Shown here: positions 37,646 through 48,929 of the stretch, one piece after another | Position numbering within the stretch: position 1 is the stretch's first letter | Layout: each line of letters begins with the position of its first letter | NCBI GenBank assembly: GCA_011634665.1 | Contig: WAEK01000010.1 | Span: forward strand, 1,756,001-1,820,000 | DNA from: Mortierella sp. BCC40632 | Taxonomy: Eukaryota; Mortierellomycota; Mortierellomycetes; Mortierellales; Mortierellaceae | Reading direction: 5' to 3' | DNA: 64,000 nucleotides | The notes under the pieces: generated by a model | Database searches by the model: none | Seen by the model: the letters and a program-made list of their open reading frames with translations, nothing else | Told to the model about the DNA's origin: nothing | Translations under genes and position numbers: made by a program

Positions 37646-39306
37646 ATCAGCGCTAGCATAGAGCTCGAGGATCACACCGGCCTTGGGCGAGTTGACGGCG
37701 ACATCGACCTATGGATAAAAAGAATGGTTGTCCGTCAGTGTTCTGGTCAAGACCATGTAGAAGGAGAAAGGGGAGGGGAGGAGGGGAAGGAGAAGAGCCA
37801 GGGTGCACGATGCGAAAGTGGGGTAGGGGTAGCAAAGGGGTAGATTGTGGGGAAGGGGAAGGAGTGGTAGCTGAATGGAGACAACGAGAGAAAGAAAGAA
37901 AGGCTCATGCGACTCTGCTTGATCCTTGCTCTCGGGCAAGCGAGCCCCGGCTTTAGATCGTTGTCCAAAATGGTATTCCCGTGTTGTCGAGCCGCGGAGG
38001 CCGTATATTGTTGTTGTTGTCCAAGGGTTCTCGATAAGTAATTTTCCTTGCATATACACGCCGTATACACACACATACACATAACACTCGCCTTCACTTC
38101 CACTTTCATCCACTTTCTCACACACATACACACGCGCACACTCAACACGCAACCCACGCCGAGGCAAAACACTCTGTCGGTGCCGCCCTGTTCTGTGTGT
38201 TCCTTCTTGGATCTATTCTTGGGACGGAGACGAGCGATTGTTTGTAGGGCTCTGCTCTGATCCAACCCTGTGTGAACCGACCTGCCACATCTACCCCATC
38301 AACCAAGGTCCCTGTCTCTTTTTCTCTTTCTTTGTCTCTTTGCTCCTGCAGGTGAACCCGTGCGAACAATTGCCTCCTGTGGCAAGCATGAGATTAAGAG
38401 ATTGAGAGATTGAAAGAAAGAAGAGAGAAAAGAGAGAGGCCCACGCCAGTTTGTCCCAGCAGCATTGTCCCGGGTCGGAGGAGGGGAGAGAGAGAGAGAG
38501 AGAAAGAGAAAGAAAGAAGGAAAAAATCTGGCGTCAACTCTACCTTGTCGGTCTCGATGGTGGCGACCTCCTCATCCAAGGCAACGTAATCGCCAACCTC
38601 TATTGCATGACAATCAATAACAAAGGAAAAAAGGACATGAATCGCTGATCAGTATTCCAGCCATTCTTCATTTCTTTCTTTCCATTTATCAATGTGATCC
38701 ACAAAAAAAAAGAGAGAAAAAAAAGATCCACATACTCTTGTTCCACTGCTTCAAGGATCCTTCCGAGATGGAATCAGCCATGTGAGGCACCTTGACGACA
38801 TAATCGGCTATTCGTCAGATAAACAGAAATAGAATTTTCTCAGGACTACGTTAGTATCTGGGAATGCATCGCGTCGCCAAACGTCAGCGTTCCTCCTGGC
38901 CATATCCTTTTTTTTTTCCATTTTGCTGGACTTACCATAGTAGCGGACCTGGGTGCGGTATGGGGAGCTATTAGGTTATCCACATCGATTAAGCAAGAGA
39001 TACGTTAGCGACGTGACCCAAAAAAAAAAAAAAAGGCCGCGTGTTCGGACCAGCCATATTCAGAAGGAAGGAAAGGACGATCCGCTCCCACGCGAAGAAC
39101 CGAAATAATAGCAAGAAGAAGGTCCTAGAGACACAGCTTTACCTGATGCGGTGTGCGGCAACGGCAGTGGCAGCGGTGGCATTGATGGTCAACTGACGAC
39201 GAGCAGCCTGGGAAGCGGGTGCGGAGAGGAGAGGAGTGGCTCTGGCGAGAGCGGTCAAGGGACGGGCAAGGCGAGCCATGGGTTTTGAGCGGACGGAGGA
39301 CAACAT
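36484..39306 (-). CDS. KGD2: Dihydrolipoyllysine succinyltransferase, E2 of 2-oxoglutarate dehydrogenase
   Basis: Six minus-strand exons (39306..39143, 38967..38936, 38807..38736, 38599..38544, 37708..37594, 37379..36484) join in phase to 444 residues. Residues 1 to about 55 are Arg/Ala/Ser-rich, a typical mitochondrial presequence. The lipoyl domain (about 70-147) has [10 protein letters not shown] with the lipoyl lysine at 108. A Lys/Pro/Glu/Ala linker follows. The catalytic domain (about 216-444) has DHRIIDG (His415, Asp419), the acyltransferase active site. It moves the succinyl group from E1 to CoA in the TCA cycle. No separate subunit-binding domain is seen, as usual for this E2. The catalytic exon is duplicated at 27565..28290. 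Confidence 0.95.
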
Positions 39307-39363
39307 TGTGGTTGTGTGGGATGTGAGAGTGAAGAGAGAGAGAGAGCGGAGAGAGAAGTGAAA

Positions 39364-39405
<42 letters not shown>

Positions 39406-39969
39406 AGAGAAAGAAAGAAAGAGAGAGTAACGGTGAGATGGAGATGAGGATGACAAAAGATGGATGGCGATGGATGGAAAAGGAGAGAAAAAGAAAAAAT
39501 CGGTCTTCTCCGTTCCACGCCCTTTTGTTTACACAGGGATCAGTGAGTAAGAAAAAAAAAATGGCCTCACAACTCATACTCCGGTCTCTCTCTCTCCTCT
39601 TCTCTCTCAGTGGCTCGCCCGTACTGGGAAAACCTCGCACGCGAAATAGCCCCCCTCTCTCTCTATCTCTCTCTCTCTCTCTCTCACTCTCTTGTTCGTT
39701 CTATTTCTCTCTCACCCCAACCGGGTCCCACCCTCCGTCTCACGCCTTGTTCTTTTTTCTTCTCTGCACCCATAGCGAACATCAGTGTCAATGTCGATAG
39801 TATTGCTATTACCAATATCAACATCAATGCTTGCGACACTAGTCAAGAAGCCAGAGCGTACAAGAGGAAGATTACAAGACTAGTCAGACCTACAAGCGAC
39901 CCCACATTCTTCTTCCTCCCCAGACAACTCCTAAATGGAGTGGAATAAACGGCCATGTGGGAAAAAAGT

Positions 39970-39993
39970 CGCCTTGCCTTTTGGGGCAAGGCG
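39970..39993. promoter_or_regulatory. Perfect 9-bp inverted repeat (hairpin-capable)
   Basis: CGCCTTGCC, loop TTTTGG, GGCAAGGCG. The element sits about 660 bases upstream of KGD2. It could be a dimeric factor site or cruciform; nothing else around it suggests an RNA gene. Confidence 0.3.
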
Positions 39994-40280
39994 ATTCAGC
40001 GCTCAAATTCGGGGTACCTGTGCTCTCTCTCTGTGTGTGTGTGTGTGTTTGTGCAGACGATAACTTTCTCTCTCTCCCCGCCCAACCTTGACCACTATGA
40101 CTCGACTCTTCCCCACTGCGTGGCACTCGTCCCGGTCCTTGAACGCAATTCTTGGAACCTTTTATTGCCCCATCAGCGCAGAGCAAGATTCGACGAGAGT
40201 GTGGCTGACCACAACAAACACTTTTACAGCCTCCCTTTTCCTTCTTACCCCACATGTCCATCCACTTACACTTATACTTC

Positions 40281-40349
<69 letters not shown>

Positions 40350-41014
40350 ATTGCTGTGCGCTTGCTCGGGATCATGTTGGGCCTGGCTCTAAACAAATGA
40401 CGACAACAGCAAGCCTGTTGTCTTGGTACCCGACTGTCTATTCCGACATATGGAAGGCTTCGCCAAAGACAGGTCGCTACTTTGCACTGACCTACCATGA
40501 ACAATGGCTCGGCCCTAAACTGATAGCTTGATAGTAAATTTCAATCATCTCTCTTTCTAAAAGTTAATCGTACGCATGTCTTACGCCAATAGCGAGAAGA
40601 TTGCATGGACAGAGGAGGATCGAAGGAGAGCTCGCTTTCTCATTCTTGATCCGCTTTCTGTTTTATCGCCCTTTTAGCGACATCACGGCTTGTTGGGAAG
40701 AAAGGAGGTGAAGGTCTCTGTTGAGCAGAGCAATTTCTATTCCTACTCGCGACTGTTCTTCGTCCACGGCCATGCCCTCATCAACTCTTGTTTAATGCCC
40801 AGCATACAAGGCCTGTCTGAGCAAACCGACCTTTTGTCAAGGAAAGGGCGAGGACAAGTACCCAGCTGGCTCCCTGACCCAAAACTCGACTTGCACATTG
40901 TGTTGGTAGTGTTAACAACCATCGCCCAAATGAGTGTGTAAACACGTTAAAAATTGAATATGTGACGTAATTAGTGCGTCCATTGACCTAAAGTCCTTGC
41001 TAGGATATCGATCA

Positions 41015-41022
41015 TATAAAAA
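41015..41022 (+). promoter_or_regulatory. Candidate TATA box (TATAAAAA)
   Basis: TATAAAAA, 383 bases upstream of the ATG at 41398. A CT-rich leader lies between, the same layout seen at other genes of the window. Confidence 0.45.
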
Positions 41023-41249
41023 GGAGTCTCTGCCTTGACATCTGTCTCTCTGTGTCCCCTTTGGTAGCTCTCTCTCTCTCTCTCTTTCTTTCTTTCTCTC
41101 TTCTCTTCTCTCGCCTGACCTGACTGACCTGGCCTTCTTTTTTCTCTTTCATACTTTACCCCCCTTTGTCCGTGCCACCTGCTTCGGCCTAAACCTGTAA
41201 ACACGCCACAGACCACAGGCCAGATAAAGATCTGTCTCCTCTAGTCTCT

Positions 41250-41296
<47 letters not shown>

Positions 41297-41397
41297 GACT
41301 TTTCTCTGACCCCCCTTCTCCCTTCCACTTTTCTTTATTTTCTTTCTCGTCCAAGTTCCAATCTTCCACTTTCTGCTGCAACAACAACAAAACCTCA

Positions 41398-42224
41398 ATG
41401 GCTGCCATCTCTGAACAGGTAAAGTCGCGTTCTCAATGGCCTTGACCCCTCCCACTCTTGACCTGCTGATATCGAACATCTCTCTCTCTCTCTCTTCCTT
41501 CTACTACACTCCCTTTCTCATTCACACGCTGACAAACACAAATGTACAAAACACACACACACAAAAAAAGACCATGCTCCCAGGAGAAAAACGCTCAAGC
41601 TCCACATCCTTGGTGGACGAAGACCGGAAGCGAAATAGTCCTGCATTGAGAGCCGCCGCCAAATCTGAACGTCGACCTTCCTTCTCGATCACACTTCCAC
41701 CACCTTCGTCTACGTCTTCGTCGTCGTCGTCTTCATGCTCAAGGAATAGTAGTCTGGTTTTTCATCCTACTTCATATCAGACCGTTTCAGGACTTGGTTC
41801 AGACAACAGTGATTGTACCGAGATCACGGGCGCGGCTGCTTTGCAAGCCGATGCAGGCGCGAATGCCAAAGGCCCTCAGGCTTCGACGAGTCACCCCACA
41901 CGCAAACAGAGCGTCCAGTTCTTTTTGGTATATTTCATGGGAATGAAGAAGAAGGAGTAGTAATAAGGTCGTTCAAGGAAGGAAGGAAGGAAGGACAAAA
42001 AAAAAAAAAAAAAAAAAAAAAGGAAGGAAGGAAGGAAGGAGGGAGGGAAAAAAAAAAATAGGAAGGCAATACTTATGATCTTGACCATTCTCGGGATTTT
42101 TTTTCCTTATTACAAAATAGACAATGACGACCTATTGCCCGCACATGAAGGCAAGACTTTGCCCAAGACGCCATACCCAATCACCAAGGACGAGGGCGAG
42201 CGCATATGCGAATATGGATTCTAG
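41398..42224 (+). CDS. Small Ser-rich protein with RVxF-like motif, unknown function
   Basis: Proposed exons are 41398..41418 (MAAISEQ), 41571..41927 and 42121 to 42224 or 42228. The second exon reads TMLPGEKRSSSTSLVDEDRK, then Ser-rich and basic sequence, ending RKQSVQFF. KQSVQF resembles the RVxF docking motif for protein phosphatase 1. The last exon reads most naturally as NDDLLPAHEG...LPKTPYPITKDEGERICEYGF, but that needs phase 1 whereas the visible donor gives phase 0. So one junction is wrong, or the end is the less protein-like alternative frame stopping at 42228. The middle exon's acceptor lies in an A-tract. I regard the gene as real but its structure as unresolved. Confidence 0.45.
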
Positions 42225-42402
42225 ATGAACAAAAGAAAAGAGAGAAAAAAAAAAAAAAAAAAAAAAAAAAAGAAAACAGAAAGAAAACAGAGAGCAGACA
42301 TGCTGCAGTGCTGCATTTCGTTCTCATATAGTTGATATATATATAAAAAAGAGTCTATCCTCTCTTTTTTCTTTTTATTATGGTAGCCTCCCTCCATTCC
42401 TC

Positions 42403-44278
42403 TCACAACCCACGAAGCTCACGATCTTTGCGCACCAACTCTGCCAGCTGTCGAAAGTATGCAAGTTTGTCTTCCCGTTTGTACTGGGTGACGCGACCAC
42501 TCGTACTTGGCATGACAAACATGCGACTTCCTCGTACATATCCCCTTTTCGACCTGTCCTTTCTCTTCTTTTCTTCTTCTTCTTCTTCCTTCATCGCCGC
42601 CGCCGCCCTTCCATTCCGATGATTCCTGGCGACGGCTGAGAGGGTGGTCCTGTTCTTTAGCACAGACTTTTCTTTTTCTTCTTCCTCCTCCTTTTTGACT
42701 CGAAGCAACAGTCCCTCCGACAAGGACGCGGACGGCTCTCGTTTGATGAGGCGCGAGGGCGTTCCCTCGCGCGCGAGCGTCTCTTCCAACTTTTGGATGG
42801 CCGGTCCATTCTCCAAATAGGGTGAAATCCGGTATCCTGTCGCCTCTATTTCATCCTGAACGGTCCTGAGGGACTTTTTCTTGTTCTTTGGCTTGTGATC
42901 GTTGGTGTTGCTGTCGTCATCGTTGTTGTCATCCTCCTCCTCCTTTGGCTTTGCCTCTTCATCATCATCATCATCATCTTCCTCTTCTTCTGACTTCATC
43001 AAAATGTCGGTGTCCTCATCCTTTTTCAGGACCTCTTTTTCCTCCGTAGTCTCTTCCTTCTTTGGAAGGTCAAAAGCATCCGACTGAAGGATCGCATCCT
43101 CTTCTTCTTCTTCCCAACTGACCCATCCAGTCTGAAGACCGAGTCCAATGCCTATAAACATTTCCCAGGCTTGTTTGCTTACAAAGCAGACGAATCGAGG
43201 TCGATATTTTTTGATCTTGGCCATCAAGGTTGGGGCTGAGGCCCGACATTCGGCTTCTGAGAGTTCATTCCCCATCCGTGAGGGTCGGTCAACGAGGTTG
43301 GTCAAGCCCATGTTGCTGATAGACGGAAGTGAACGGTCATCTTTTGGTCCAAGTCGTACTCCTGGAGGCAATAGGCCTGAAAAAGTGCAGACAAAAGAAG
43401 AAAGCCGGGGCAAGGGTGATTAGGAAGCGGTTCAAAAAAGAAAAGAAAAGAAAAGAAAAAAAGAAAAAAAAGAAAAACACCACGAATATAGCTACTTTTT
43501 TTTTTTTTTTTTTTTTTTTTGTGCGAGTGAAATAGGGGGGAGGGGTAGAAAACGTATATGCCTTCTTCTTACCACTTTCTGAAAGACATGGCCAAAAATG
43601 GTTTGTGGGATTGGCAAAGTGATGTGAAGTCGAACTGCTTTGGACACCTGGGTTAATCCCGACAAAAAGTACATCCAGGTCATAGTCAATAATATCTGGT
43701 AACAGCGGGAGATGGGCATATACAGAGGGCGGTGCATAGCCAGAGTTTCGTCCTTGAGTTTTCACACGCTAATGAGAGCCAACCAAAGTCCAGGGGCAAG
43801 ATGAGATTGAGAAAATAACGGAGATGGAGAGAGAGAGAGAATAGACGAAATGCGACAGACATAAAGTGTTTCTTACAGTCGAGGTGACAGTCTCTTTTTT
43901 TTCTACTGTTTCTTCTTTGACAAATTCCTCCCAGAGATTCGAAATATCATCGGTCACTGGTGCCTTTTTGTAATGTGGTCGGGTCTTGATACTGTCTGCA
44001 CTAATGACCCGTGAACTGAATGGTCTGGGCGAAGCCGAGGACGAGGCCGAGGAGGAGGTGGACAAAGAGTTGACTTGTTGTTGCTGCGTAGAATTGAGCC
44101 TCATGCTCTTGCGGACCTGGGACGAAAGTTCTGTAGTGGCGATTTCTTCTTCATGAGGATCTGTTTGGGTATCCTTTCCAAGTGCACGTTTCCTTCCGTT
44201 GGCTCGGGAAAAAGGAGGGCTTGTGCTTGGTGAGTCGTCGCTAGCAAACTTTGAAATCATGGAGCCGAACTTGGTCAT
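42403..44278 (-). CDS. TDG: G/T(U)-mismatch-specific thymine-DNA glycosylase with acidic insertion
   Basis: Exons 44278..43877, 43768..43573 and 43376..42403 (minus strand) give 523 residues. The MUG/TDG fold is clear: DVLFVGINPGVQS (GINPG at about 171-175), NHFWPCLSESGLLPPGVRL, RPSRMGNELSEAE, and a late MFVMPSTSGR (about 485-494) that supplies the second catalytic-loop motif. The enzyme removes T or U opposite G to start base-excision repair in the nucleus. Between GWVSW (about 287) and the MFVMPSTSGR segment about 195 residues of Glu/Asp/Lys-rich sequence are inserted, containing IKRE and VKKE, which match the sumoylation consensus. The N-terminal 130 residues are disordered and basic. It is divergent from the NCE101-like gene. 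Confidence 0.9.
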
Positions 44279-44510
44279 GTGGCGAAAAAGGAAGAGAGGA
44301 AAGAGAAAAGTGAAAAAGGAAGTGGAAAGAGAGGATGTGTTGTTGAACAGACAAACGGCAAACGAACGCTTCCCTGCCCCTCTCTTTTATGTGAGATGTG
44401 GTGGCAAAAGACGACTCATGGACAGTCACTTAGTGAAGTAGAAAAGTGTTCTTCCTGGATCATTTAGATTCGAGCTCAGATCATCTGCTCGGACAAGCTG
44501 AACGAACACC
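44279..44510. promoter_or_regulatory. Divergent promoter between TDG and NCE101-like gene
   Basis: Only 232 bases separate the two start codons. The part next to TDG is GA-rich (sense CT-rich leader). No TATA-like element is evident on either strand, so initiation may be TATA-less and bidirectional. Confidence 0.4.
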
Positions 44511-44867
44511 ATGACCCCTGTTCGATACACTCATTTCATCTCGAGGTAATCTCCATCTCGCCTCATCTGTTGGAATCTCGAGGATCGAATACTACTTCTA
44601 AGGCTTTTTGTCCGCATCATAGCTGATCTCTTTCACTTTTACTTTCCAACCATCCTTTTTTTTTTTTTGGGGGGGACGTGTTGTGTGTGACCGGTGGGGA
44701 TCAATTATCATAGGCGCGGTGACATTGTGTTTTCAATTGCATGCGGCGTGGGTGCATACTTTCTCTACGAGCGGGACCATCCCAGAGAATGGACCCTCAT
44801 GGGGCTTGTGCAACGAAAGCTAGAGCGGGTAAAAACCGAAGGCTGGCTTCCGGAACGATCTAGTTGA
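44511..44867 (+). CDS. NCE101: NCE101-like small membrane protein
   Basis: Exons 44511..44545 and 44714..44867 give a 62-residue protein starting MTPVRYTHFISRRGDIVFSI. One hydrophobic helix (VFSIACGVGAYFLYE) is followed by a charged C-terminus with GLVQRKLERV. Yeast NCE101/NCE1 is about 53 residues with the same plan (a short start, one helix ending in a YYLYE-like motif, then a Leu/Arg-rich tail) and was linked to non-classical protein export. The match is by layout and motif only. The intron has GTAATC and CATAG borders and restores the frame. An AATAAA follows at 45001. Confidence 0.65.
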
Positions 44868-45000
44868 GAGACTCTGCGACCCCATTCTGCTCTATCGAAT
44901 TCAACGGACGGCTCTTTGCCACCAATGGTTTTAGGCTGGAAAAAGAAAGGAGACACTGTACCATGTACACACACGCATACACGGTAGCTGATGTTGGACT

Positions 45001-45006
45001 AATAAA
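45001..45006 (+). terminator. Candidate polyadenylation signal AATAAA
   Basis: Lies 133 bases after the NCE101-like stop and 223 bases before PSF2, so it probably ends the first transcript. Confidence 0.4.
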
Positions 45007-45228
45007 GCAATACGACCCACAAGAATAAGCTCAGGCAATGGACAAAAGGGAGCTTTTTTTTTTTTTTTTTCCAAGTTGCATGGGGCAGGCAGGGGGGAGT
45101 AAAGGGAAGAGGTGGTGGTGCTGACAGTGGCGCAAAAGCCACATTATCCTTTGCTTCAACTGGGAAATCCTTTGCCACCAGAATCTTTTCTGCATAGAAA
45201 CACTCACCCACAGAGACACAAGCGCGTA

Positions 45229-46502
45229 ATGGCATTGCCTAGGCACCTCAAGAGTGGACTCACCCCGCTCGAAATTGAATTCCTAGCCGAGAATGAACCA
45301 ATAGAAATCTCGGCCTCCATCGACACCCGGCAGGATCTGGAATTACTAGGGGTAAAAAAAAAGGGGGACAGTCAGAGATTTTCATTGGGATGGCCTCCTC
45401 GCTTCCATGCATTCAAAGCTGGACTCTCAACCTCCAGTTCTCGTTGTCCACTTGGGGCAAAAAAAAAAAAAAAAAAAAAAAATCCATAGGGAACAGTACC
45501 AGCACTAAGGCCCTTGCGAGTCAACAAAGTACCCCTCTGGTTGGCCATAACACTCAAAAAGAAACACAAGTGTAATATTGTGATACCCTTTTGGATGACT
45601 ACTGGTATGGCCTCTTCCTTCAACACTTACTGTTTTGCGTCTTTATATATTTTATCCGCACTTTGGAATCGTTGGTATCCAGGAATGACCTCTTTGGTTA
45701 CCTCTTTTATCGTGAATTGGACGCTCATTCTCTTCTTTGGATACCCTCGTATTTGCCTTTATTGTCTGAAAAAAAAAAAAAAAAAAAAAGAGTCATTACA
45801 GGAGTCGCTGAAAGCAGAACAGGATGATCCAGACCGTTTCGGGACACTACCATTTCATTACATGGAGACGGCTCAGCTCTTGTTTGAAAAGTAAGGCGTC
45901 TTTCCTTAGAATCTCCCCTTCTCTAGTCTATTGTCATGGAGAAAAGATCGTGTTGTTAACAAGATTGCTGGACTCACATTGAACTTTGGATATGACGTTT
46001 AGTGCCTGTGATGACATTCCATCTGCAGACCATGTACGGACACTATTGAAAGATATCCGCGAGGCGAGGCAGAGCAAGGCCCGTCGGGGTGTTGAATTTC
46101 TTGGTTCGTCATCGCACATCCGGGTAAGACATTTGACAAGAACAAGAAAAGAGTCTATTGCCTCAAGAACCTCCCCCCCCCCCCTTCTCCAGCAACAACA
46201 ACATGATTTCCCTTTATCAACTCGCGCCATACTCATTCTCATGACAAACGGGTTGTATGGATGACATCCTTCCTTTTGTCTTATTTTATTTTATGCAAGG
46301 ATAGGTTGACAATATTGGACTCATGGAACTCAACGAAATTCGACCCTTCTTTACTAAGGCGTTCTTTGAGATTGAAAAGATTCGGGCAAGTATCAGCACA
46401 GAAGAAGCTTTTGAGCAGAACGAGGACAACTATCGCGGGTTCGATGAAAGGCCATCGTTTGGAGGCTCTGTCCCAGAGTCGTCTCGGTTCAATGCTTCAT
46501 AA
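45229..46502 (+). CDS. PSF2: GINS complex subunit Psf2
   Basis: Exons 45229..45351, 45490..45604, 45791..45890, 46003..46123 and 46305..46502 join in phase to 218 residues, the normal family length. Diagnostic stretches are LTPLEIEFLAENEPIEI at the start, KVPLWLAITLKKKHKCNIV, LPFHYMETAQLLFE, ADHVRTLLKDIREARQSKAR and LMELNEIRPFFTKAF. Psf2 is one of four GINS subunits that join Cdc45 and Mcm2-7 to form the CMG replicative helicase. The acceptor of exon 3 is fixed by frame and lies directly behind an A21 run. The C-terminal tail after IRAS is acidic and probably disordered. Confidence 0.94.
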
Positions 46503-48285
46503 TATTCTCGATCAGGAAGGGAATAAAAAAAGCGGTCTATATTTCATTTTCATATACATCTTCTTTGTCCCTTGGATGAGTCCTATGGGCTCTCGTTCCT
46601 CAGTCATGGGTGAATGAAGTGAGGAAAAGAAAGTAAGAAAGCAAGAGGGCCTTGCGCCACACCACCATCTAAAATGATTTAATCCGCTCGGAATGAGTTT
46701 ACTCCTTGTAGGTTTTGAGTCGACAGTAGAGTGGTCATTGTTCCTTTTTTTCTTTTGTCGTGTGCAGAGGGTCTTGGTGTACCCATTGGTCCCGCACTAT
46801 TACTGCTTCGCTGACTTTGGAAGAGAGTGAACGAAGTCTTTGTGTCCCTCTCGGACTCTGAGCCCTCAATTTTTTCTTTTTCTTTTTTGTCGCACATTGC
46901 CTCTCTCCCGCTATTTTTCACACGCCCACACCTTTGGTCGTCAGTCTTTTTTTTTTTTTCACTACTGATCTCTCTTTCTCGTGTTCACCATTCCATCTCG
47001 TAATCAAAGGAACTCGTGGAAGCAAGAGTGCAAAGATTGGTCCCTTCTAAAAGAAAAGAAAAGAAAAAGAATACAGGCGCAAATCAAACTTGACATGTAT
47101 CACCATTCGAAGGCGTGGCGGACGACTCCCCTCTCTCTCCCTTCCCCTTCCCCCTCCTCCCCTTCCAACAATGCACCACAAATAAAAAAAGATCCTTCTC
47201 TCACTCCGGCACTGTTTTTTTTTTTTTTTTTTTTTTGCAGGAGGAATAAGGAATCAATTTGGCGTATTTTTTTTTTGTTATGACCAGCTTGCTATAGCCA
47301 GGAAGGGGAGAGAGAGAGGGGGGGAGAGAGAACCAAAGTGTTCGCGAGAAGAAGAAAAAAAGAGGTCAACGCGGGAGATAGAGAAGGAGTTGAATAAAGG
47401 AAAAAAAAAAAGAGATCGGGATGCATGTTGGACGATAGATATCTAGCTTTTTTTTGCCATATTCCTACATAATAATGATCGCATTTTTCCTTTCTCTCCC
47501 CCCCCCAATCTCTTCTCCCTCACCCCTTCCAAGCGTAAACCGTGTATGCGCATTCGCGCTTTGTTCAATACCCTACAGTTCCGGGGGATTGGGAGAGAGT
47601 ACAAGTTACACTTTTTTTTTTTTTTTTTTTTTTAAGAGTTAGGTCATTCAAACTTTAGTTACTCTCCATAGCGATCCAATCGTCTCAATTATCCCACATT
47701 GCTCTTTCGCTTGTATCATCTTATTGACAAGAAGAAAGAAAGGCGTTGAGAACCTGTTGTCTATAATGTTACGACAACTGGGCCTTCAAGGGGAAAGGAT
47801 GCATGATAGAAAGACTCAGGCGGTACCTGAGAAGACCTAAATTCAAACTACTGCGTCCTGTGAGCACATGACGATAGAATGGTCTGAGAGTTTGTTTCGA
47901 GAGGATAGAAAATGACCATGTAGAATCAAAAATGAGAGGAAGAGATTGAAGGAAGGAATGGGTTAGGTAACTCGTTGTGCGAATGAAGGAGAGGGGAGGA
48001 GGAGGGAATGCGGACAGGTCAAGTGTCCTAGGATTGGCAGAGGGGAAAGCCCAAAGAGAAGACAAGGGATTCTATCAAGAAGAGCCAATTAACTGGATAA
48101 CTAAATGCCAAGGTGCATAGTGAATCCAGACGCCAGCTGTCGAGCGTCAGACAGCAAGGTTGGGCCTCTCGACTTGTCCAGATGTTCGGCTCACTAGGAT
48201 GAAGTATAGACAAGGCAGGGACCTAGGAAGCGAATTTTTTTAGTTGAGTAGTCACCGACCTAAGGTAGAGAAGGTGCATGCATAC

Positions 48286-48321
<36 letters not shown>

Positions 48322-48886
48322 AGGGAAGGGAGTATAATGCCCGAACACAACAGGGCTTTTGACCGTTGTCCTTTTTTCAGAGAGTTCTTTTGCGTAAGCG
48401 TGATAGAGAGAGAGAGAGACAGAGAGAGAGAGAGAAAGAGAACGAATGGAGACCCGTAGGCTTATCTCGAGGACCTTGATGTAGTGAGTTATGCGCGAAT
48501 CAAGCCCACACAAGCAAACAGGAAAAGAGAGAAAGACCCCACTCTTTCTCTTTTGTTGATGGTTCAATTTTTTTTTTTTTTTTTTTTTTTCGGGCGATTG
48601 GGATAGCATCTTTTCCGTCCACTTTTCCATCCGTCCTGACATGTGTGCAAGCCGATGGTACACTAGTGTTATTCTTGGCCTCTTTCTTCGCTTTTTCTCG
48701 TAATTAGGGATTCTGTTTCTCCCTTCTGGGCGTGGCTCTTTGGGCGGTAGTGCACGAACCCATCCACTGTAGTGTGGGGGTGGTCACGATCAGCAATGAA
48801 ACCTAAAATGTTCAAGTGCCCTGGGTCTGTGGTGGGTCCCAGGTTCAGCCAGAGCAGCCTGAAGAGCTATTTTATGCTCATTCTCT

Positions 48887-48929
<43 letters not shown>

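Larger units (their letters stand above)
39307..41397. other. Divergent spacer between KGD2 and a small plus-strand gene
   Basis: 2.1 kb with no supportable gene. Next to KGD2 it is GA-rich (sense CT-rich leader, 39336-39425). A perfect hairpin lies at 39970..39993, a CT microsatellite at about 40288-40348, a TATA box at 41015 and another CT tract at about 41250-41292 before the plus-strand gene. Open frames are CT-tract artefacts. Confidence 0.55.

Noticed and set aside
40082..40531. Open frame between KGD2 and the 41398 gene as a gene
   Set aside because: A third of it is encoded by a CT microsatellite and the rest shows no motif or splice support.
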